A stretch of 37,868 nt of DNA from an uncultured Collinsella sp. (GTDB taxonomy: Bacteria > Actinomycetota > Coriobacteriia > Coriobacteriales > Coriobacteriaceae), in the NCBI GenBank assembly GCA_958451615.1, contig CAUDQR010000023.1, forward strand, positions 1-37,868, written 5' to 3'. Below, one piece after another: positions 33,980 to 37,868 of this stretch (positions within the stretch are counted from its first letter, which is position 1; each line of letters begins with the position of its first letter). The translations under genes and the position numbers were made by a program. Below the pieces are notes generated by a model. It worked only from the letters and a program-made list of their open reading frames with translations. It searched no databases and was not told the DNA's origin.

Positions 33980-34009
33980 CCGCGTGGTTGGAATGGGCCG
34001 GCCACGCGG
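33980..34009 (+). promoter_or_regulatory. Hairpin in the gap before the first pfkB-type gene
   Basis: CCGCGTGG and CCACGCGG form a perfect eight-base stem with a 14-base loop. No T-tract follows, so it is more likely a processing or stability structure in a ptsI-pfkB transcript than a terminator. Confidence 0.4.
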
Positions 34010-34036
34010 CCCTCACATATACAGGGGGTACTGTAA

Positions 34037-34969
34037 ATGTTCTACACGCTAACCGCTAACCCGGCTGTCGACATGACGGTTTCGAGCTCTCCGCTCGAGC
34101 CCGACGAGAACGTCCGCACCGGCTCGGCCAGCTACACGGCCAACGGCAAGGGCCTCGACGTGTCCTTCGCCTTTAAGAAGATGGGCGTCGATACCGTCGC
34201 GCTCGGCTTCTTCGCCGGCTTCACGGGCAAGTTTATCGTCGAGGAGGTCATGAACCTGGGTTGCCTCTGCCGCCCGGTCTGGACCGACGGTATCACGCGC
34301 ATCAACACCTACGTCAACGATGGCCAGCACGAGTACGGCATCCTGAACCCCGGTGCTCCGATCACGCCGCAGCATCAGGAGGAGCTCTACAACATCCTGG
34401 ACACCGCGGGCGACCTTGAGTGCCTGATCGTCTCCGGCTCCGTGCCTCCCAAAGCTACGCCCGACTTCCTGGCTCAGGTCATGGAGCACGCTCAGGCCCG
34501 TGGCGCCGACGTCGTCCTGGACCTGTCCTCCGACAAGCTCAAGGAGCTCGCTCACAAGAAGCCGCTGCTCATTAAGCCGAACCATCATGAGATGAAGGCT
34601 ATCTTCGGCGTGCCGGTCGACACCGACGACGAGGTCCGCGTTGCCATGAAGCTGGCTCACGAGGCCGGCGTCCAGAACGTGCTGCTCACCCGTGGTAGCC
34701 GCGGTGACGCTTACTTCTCCAACGGCGAGGACATCTGGTATGCCAAGCGTGAGTTCAACATCAAGCTTGTCTCTTCCGTCTGCGCCGGCGACTGCACCCT
34801 CGCTGCGTTCCTGCACAAGTGGTACAGGGATCGCGACAACGTCGAGGAGGCCATGAAGCTCGCTATGGCCACCGGCGCCAACGTTGCTGAGTCCGTCGGC
34901 ATCGGCGACTTTGGTCACGTCGACGAGTACAGCAAGCGCGTTGCCGTTCGCAAGCTCGATCGCAAGTAA
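34037..34969 (+). CDS. PfkB-family 1-phosphofructokinase, first paralogue
   Basis: A 310-residue ribokinase-fold sugar-phosphate kinase of the FruK/LacC branch. By context it converts fructose-1-phosphate, delivered by FruA, to fructose-1,6-bisphosphate. The N-terminus YTLTANPAVD and GKGLDVSFAFKKMG, then SGSVPP and KPNHHEM, are family motifs. The catalytic base Asp252 is kept in SSVCAGDCTLAAF, but the anion-hole motif GAGD reads CAGD. GGGGG upstream of the ATG is a spaced ribosome-binding site. Its tandem partner 189 bases downstream shares the odd motif. Tagatose-6-phosphate kinase is the main alternative. Confidence 0.85.
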   Translation: MFYTLTANPAVDMTVSSSPLEPDENVRTGSASYTANGKGLDVSFAFKKMGVDTVALGFFAGFTGKFIVEEVMNLGCLCRPVWTDGITRINTYVNDGQHEYGILNPGAPITPQHQEELYNILDTAGDLECLIVSGSVPPKATPDFLAQVMEHAQARGADVVLDLSSDKLKELAHKKPLLIKPNHHEMKAIFGVPVDTDDEVRVAMKLAHEAGVQNVLLTRGSRGDAYFSNGEDIWYAKREFNIKLVSSVCAGDCTLAAFLHKWYRDRDNVEEAMKLAMATGANVAESVGIGDFGHVDEYSKRVAVRKLDRK

Positions 34970-34997
34970 GCGAAACGCGACAAACTCGTGCGCATAC

Positions 34998-35029
34998 GGC
35001 GTCCCGGTTTCGACCGGGGCGCCTTTTTT
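34998..35029 (+). terminator. Terminator between the two kinase paralogues
   Basis: GGCGTCCCGGT and ACCGGGGCGCC (one G-T pair) close a TTCG tetraloop, followed by TTTTTT. A textbook intrinsic terminator, which means that the second kinase gene is transcribed separately. Confidence 0.95.
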
Positions 35030-35070
35030 GTTCTGCCATGGGGGAGACATGTTCTGCCGTACTTCATCGC

Positions 35071-35124
35071 TTCCACACCGTTTACCGAGTTGTCCTAGCC
35101 TTTTACCGATGTGTGGAATATACT
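35071..35124 (+). promoter_or_regulatory. Promoter and operator region of the second kinase gene
   Basis: The -10 is TATACT (35119-35124), with no good -35 17 bases upstream. In its place lies TTTTACCGA (35101-35109), a copy of GTTTACCGA at 35080-35088, exactly 21 bases or two helical turns apart. Outside both, TTCCACAC (35071-35078) and GTGTGGAA (35111-35118) form a perfect inverted repeat. Such architecture suggests an activator or dual regulator. Confidence 0.55.
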
Positions 35125-35158
35125 TTCATTAACACGTTGCTTCGTGAAAGGAACATTC

Positions 35159-36091
35159 ATGATTTACACGCTTACTGCAAATCCCGCTATTGACTACAAC
35201 ATCTCCTGCGATGGCCTGTCCGCCAACACCGTCACCCGCACCCGTAACGCTGTCTACACCCCCAACGGCAAGGGTCTCAACGTCTCTTTTACGCTCGACC
35301 ACTACGGCGTCGACACCACGATACTGGGCTTCTTCGCCGGCTTCTCGGGAGAGTTCATCGTTAAGGGCGCCGAAGCCCTTGGCGTGCCCGTCAAGCCCGT
35401 GTGGACTGACGGCATCACGCGTGTCAACGTGTTCCTCAACGCCGGTCCCGACACCGAGTACAACATGGTCAATGCTGGTGCCGCCATCAATGCTGCCAAC
35501 GAGCAGGAGATGTTTGAGCTCATCGATTCACTCGACGACATGACCTGCCTTGTCATTAGCGGCTCGCTGCCCCCCAACACCTCCGAGGGCTTCCTGGCCG
35601 AGGTCCTGCGTCGCGTGAAGGCGAAGGGCGCCGAGTTCGTGCTCGATATCTCGAGCCATCAGTTGGCCGACCTCATTGCCATGGAGCCGTTGCTCATTAA
35701 GCCCAACGACGACGAGCTGCTCGACATCTTTGGCATTAAGGTGAGCGGCGGCGACGATGAGTCCGTCAAGGCTGCCATGGCCGAGCTGCATGCCAAGGGC
35801 GCCAAGAACGTGTTGCTGACCCTCGGCGGTGCTGGTGCATACTTTTCCAACGGGGAGCACATCTGGTTTGCCAACCGCACCTTCGACGTCAAGCTGCTGT
35901 CGACGGTCTGCGCCGGCGATTCCTCGCTGGCCGCCTTCCTGTCCGTGTGGCACGACGCTCCCGAGCGCGTTGAGGACGCCCTGCGCCTCTCGATGGCCAC
36001 CGGCGCCAACGTGGTCGAGTGCCCGGGCCTGGGCGACTTTGCAAAGGTCGATGAGTATCAGAAGGGTATCGCCATTCGTCAGGTCTGCTAG
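35159..36091 (+). CDS. PfkB-family 1-phosphofructokinase, second paralogue
   Basis: A 310-residue protein, homologous over its whole length to the preceding kinase and of equal size: IYTLTANPAID, GKGLNVSFTLDHYG, SGSLPPN, KPNDDEL, then TVCAGDSSLAAF with catalytic Asp254. The anion-hole motif again reads CAGD. It probably also phosphorylates fructose-1-phosphate, but a different phosphosugar is possible, since duplicated PfkB proteins often specialise. AAAGGAAC before the ATG is good. It has its own promoter and a strong terminator, so it can be expressed on its own. Confidence 0.85.
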   Translation: MIYTLTANPAIDYNISCDGLSANTVTRTRNAVYTPNGKGLNVSFTLDHYGVDTTILGFFAGFSGEFIVKGAEALGVPVKPVWTDGITRVNVFLNAGPDTEYNMVNAGAAINAANEQEMFELIDSLDDMTCLVISGSLPPNTSEGFLAEVLRRVKAKGAEFVLDISSHQLADLIAMEPLLIKPNDDELLDIFGIKVSGGDDESVKAAMAELHAKGAKNVLLTLGGAGAYFSNGEHIWFANRTFDVKLLSTVCAGDSSLAAFLSVWHDAPERVEDALRLSMATGANVVECPGLGDFAKVDEYQKGIAIRQVC

Positions 36092-36125
36092 CGTGGCGTA
36101 CGGGCCTTGGTTTCGTGCTTTATTG

Positions 36126-36161
36126 AGCACCCGTCTCGGATTATCGAGGCGGGTGCTTTTT
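36126..36161 (+). terminator. Terminator after the second kinase gene
   Basis: A thirteen-base stem, AGCACCCGTCTCG with its complement (one T-G pair), has a six-base loop and five T. It closes the fructose locus. Confidence 0.93.
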
Positions 36162-36292
36162 CATTTCGGTGGCAGAGGTCTTGGGATTCAATCTTGCTTG
36201 AAGCGCGTTCGCGTGTGCGCTCGCTCTCGTTTCTTGCTAGACTTCTTGGAAACCATCAATCGATATGCCCGCAGTTGCAGGAGGCCACAGGA

Positions 36293-37687
36293 ATGTGCAA
36301 TGTTTCGCTCAACGCCACGCAGCCGTCAGCCGCCTCTCTGCGTGCGTTGCGAGCCCTCGAGGATGCTGGTCTTGAGGCCTGGTACGTGGGCGGTTGGGTA
36401 CGTGACGCCCTGATGGGACGTCCCAGCCACGATGTCGACATGTGCTGCAGCGGCCTGTGGCAGGAGTCCAAGGCGGCACTCGAGGCCGCCGGTATTGCCG
36501 TAGTTGAGTCGGGCATTAAATTTGGCGGCATCACCGCCATTTGCGATGGCGAGCGCATTGAGGTCACCACCTATCGCCTGGACGGCTTCTATACCGATGG
36601 GCGCCATCCTCAGAGTGTGGAGCGTGCCGCTTCGCTCGAGGACGATCTGGCGCGTCGTGACTTTACCGTTAATGCCATGGCCTGGCATCCCGAGTGCGGG
36701 CTTGTCGACCGCTACGACGGCCAGGGTGATCTGGAGCGAAAGCTGATTCGTGCCGTCGGCAATCCCAAGCGCCGCTTTAACGAGGATGCCCTGCGCATGC
36801 TGCGTGCGGTGCGTTTTGCCTGCCGCCTGGACTTTGTGATTGAGCCCGAGACTAAGCGCGCCCTTGCCGAGTGCGCGCCGCAGCTCGATGCCGTGGCGCG
36901 CGAGCGCGTGGGTATTGAGCTCGAGGGTATCCTTTCGACCGGCCACGGGGGAGACGCCATGCTGCGCTACCCCGAGCTCATCTGCGCCGCCGTACCAGAG
37001 CTTGCGCCGGCTCGTGGGTTTGACCAGCGCAGTGTCTATCATGCGTTTAACGTCTACGAGCATATCGCCCGTGTGCTGACGGTGGCGGGGGAGTTGGCGC
37101 TGTGCGACGGCGTTACACCCTCAATGAGCCTGATGTGGGCGGCGTTTTTGCACGATGTGTCCAAGCCCGACTGTTTCACGGTCGACCATGCCGGCAGCGG
37201 ACACTTCTACGGTCACCCCGAGCTCGGGGCCAAGAAGGCACGTGCCATTATGGATCGCCTCGCGCTTTCGCACGATTTGGTTCGCGACGTGTGCCTACTC
37301 ATCAAGTATCACGACAAGCCGCTGCGTCCCGAGCGCTCCTGCTTGCTCAATATGATGCGCGCGCTTTCGGGCGAGGGCGTCGACACGCCGCGTCTGATGG
37401 ACGAGCTCATGGACCTCAAGCGTGCCGACACACTTGGCAAGGCCCCGTCGTGCTTCTATTACGTCGAGACGATTGAGGAGATGCGCGCGCTGGCGCACGA
37501 GCTACTGGAGGCGCGGGAGCCCTATTCGCTCAAGATGCTTGCTATCAACGGCGGCGACTTGATTCGTGCCGGTGTGAAGCCGGGGCCCGAGCTAGGCCAG
37601 CTACTCAACGCCGCCCTCGAAGCCGTTATCGAGGACAACATCCCCAACGATCGCGAAACCCTTTTGGTTCATCTCAACTTGAATTAG
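36293..37687 (+). CDS. cca: CCA-adding enzyme (tRNA nucleotidyltransferase)
   Basis: A 464-residue class II nucleotidyltransferase that builds or repairs the CCA end of tRNA. The N-terminal domain shows AWYVGGWVRDALMGR with the catalytic DVD in SHDVDMC, then RRDFTVNAMAW, and the nucleotide-selecting block EDALRMLRAVRFA. An HD domain (AAFLHDVSKP with YGHPELGAKKA) occupies the C-terminal half, as in Gram-positive CCA enzymes with phosphohydrolase fusion. GGAGG lies about nine bases before the ATG. A longer upstream reading frame exists but has no homology. The gene stands just before a tRNA gene; some tRNAs of this genome may need CCA addition. Confidence 0.94.
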   Translation: MCNVSLNATQPSAASLRALRALEDAGLEAWYVGGWVRDALMGRPSHDVDMCCSGLWQESKAALEAAGIAVVESGIKFGGITAICDGERIEVTTYRLDGFYTDGRHPQSVERAASLEDDLARRDFTVNAMAWHPECGLVDRYDGQGDLERKLIRAVGNPKRRFNEDALRMLRAVRFACRLDFVIEPETKRALAECAPQLDAVARERVGIELEGILSTGHGGDAMLRYPELICAAVPELAPARGFDQRSVYHAFNVYEHIARVLTVAGELALCDGVTPSMSLMWAAFLHDVSKPDCFTVDHAGSGHFYGHPELGAKKARAIMDRLALSHDLVRDVCLLIKYHDKPLRPERSCLLNMMRALSGEGVDTPRLMDELMDLKRADTLGKAPSCFYYVETIEEMRALAHELLEAREPYSLKMLAINGGDLIRAGVKPGPELGQLLNAALEAVIEDNIPNDRETLLVHLNLN

Positions 37688-37751
37688 CTAATTAGTTGAC
37701 CTGCGCGTTCCATAACCTGTCGACAATTTTTCGGCAATTTGGAATTTCTTC

Positions 37752-37780
37752 TTGCGCTGATGTTTTTTGTCCCGTAATAT
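37752..37780 (+). promoter_or_regulatory. Promoter of the tRNA gene
   Basis: TTGCGC, an exact 17-base spacer and TAATAT predict a start near 37787, some 28 bases before the tRNA. Spacing and -10 are good. Confidence 0.65.
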
Positions 37781-37814
37781 ATTTCCTCGCAGCACGGCAG
37801 TGCAGATGTCATGT

Positions 37815-37868
37815 GGCCCGTTCGTCTAGCGGTTTAGGACGCCGCCCTCTCAAGGCGGAGATCACCAG
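37815..37868 (+). tRNA. tRNA-Glu (anticodon CTC), 5' part
   Basis: The sequence starts GGCCCGTTCGTCTAGCGG, the acceptor and D-arm pattern of bacterial tRNA-Glu. The anticodon arm CCGCC-CTCTCAA-GGCGG gives anticodon CTC, reading GAG. The window ends in the T-arm, so the 3' end, including any encoded CCA, is not seen. Confidence 0.92.

Noticed and set aside
36107..36292. N-terminal extension of the CCA-adding enzyme
   Set aside because: It would start inside the preceding terminator; the ATG at 36293 has GGAGG upstream and leaves the normal family N-terminus.

Overview
This is a high-GC, gene-dense bacterial chromosome segment with Shine-Dalgarno-led, often overlapping genes. The gene content and order (alaS-ruvX-mltG-yqeG-aroK-aroB-like-pepQ-efp-Asp23-nusB-xseB-tlyA-nadK-recN), a T-box in front of ileS, a SigB-type sigma factor next to an RsbW-like gene, and a fructose PTS with HPr carrying both His15 and Ser46 suggest a gut Actinomycetota of the class Coriobacteriia, most likely Collinsella or a close relative. 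That assignment is inference from gene content, not from a database search.

Left edge (1-1717): the start of a peptidase-E-like gene runs off the window. An AT-richer intergenic stretch follows, with a nested palindromic block and three tandem leftward terminators, and then a leftward GldA-type dehydrogenase. Region 1832-8717: an isoleucine T-box controls ileS. After it come lspA with an overlapping RluA-family pseudouridine synthase, a membrane glycosyltransferase and a minimal prepilin peptidase. Region 8749-15034: an HD-domain dNTPase; rarA behind a near-ideal Gram-positive LexA (SOS) box; then a four-gene overlapping operon of membrane coiled-coil protein, degenerate RsbW-like protein, SigB-type sigma factor and AI-2E-family permease. 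This operon runs head-on into a small leftward membrane-protein gene, and the first clear rightward terminator lies beyond that gene.

Region 15033-28273 is the housekeeping core: alanyl-tRNA synthetase, Holliday-junction resolvase-like RuvX, the transglycosylase MltG, a YqeG phosphatase, shikimate kinase with a fused-start AroB homologue that has lost its metal ligands, an M24 peptidase, EF-P, an Asp23 protein, NusB, XseB, TlyA, NAD kinase and RecN.

Region 28284-36161 is a fructose-uptake module: a divergent RpiR-type regulator, a fused B-C-A fructose permease, HPr, Enzyme I and two tandem PfkB-type 1-phosphofructokinase paralogues. Its noncoding DNA is rich in structure: a 15-bp operator-like palindrome, a perfect 42-bp inverted repeat, a repeat that can hide the HPr ribosome-binding site, a terminator between HPr and Enzyme I, and a nonamer shared by two promoters. 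The window ends with cca and the first part of a tRNA-Glu gene, a pairing of interest because cca maintains tRNA 3' ends.

The most unusual items are the AroB homologue without metal ligands, the RsbW homologue without ATP-binding motifs, the perfect 42-bp inverted repeat between fruA and ptsH, and the regulatory layout of the fructose locus. No CRISPR array, transposase, prophage gene or rRNA was seen.
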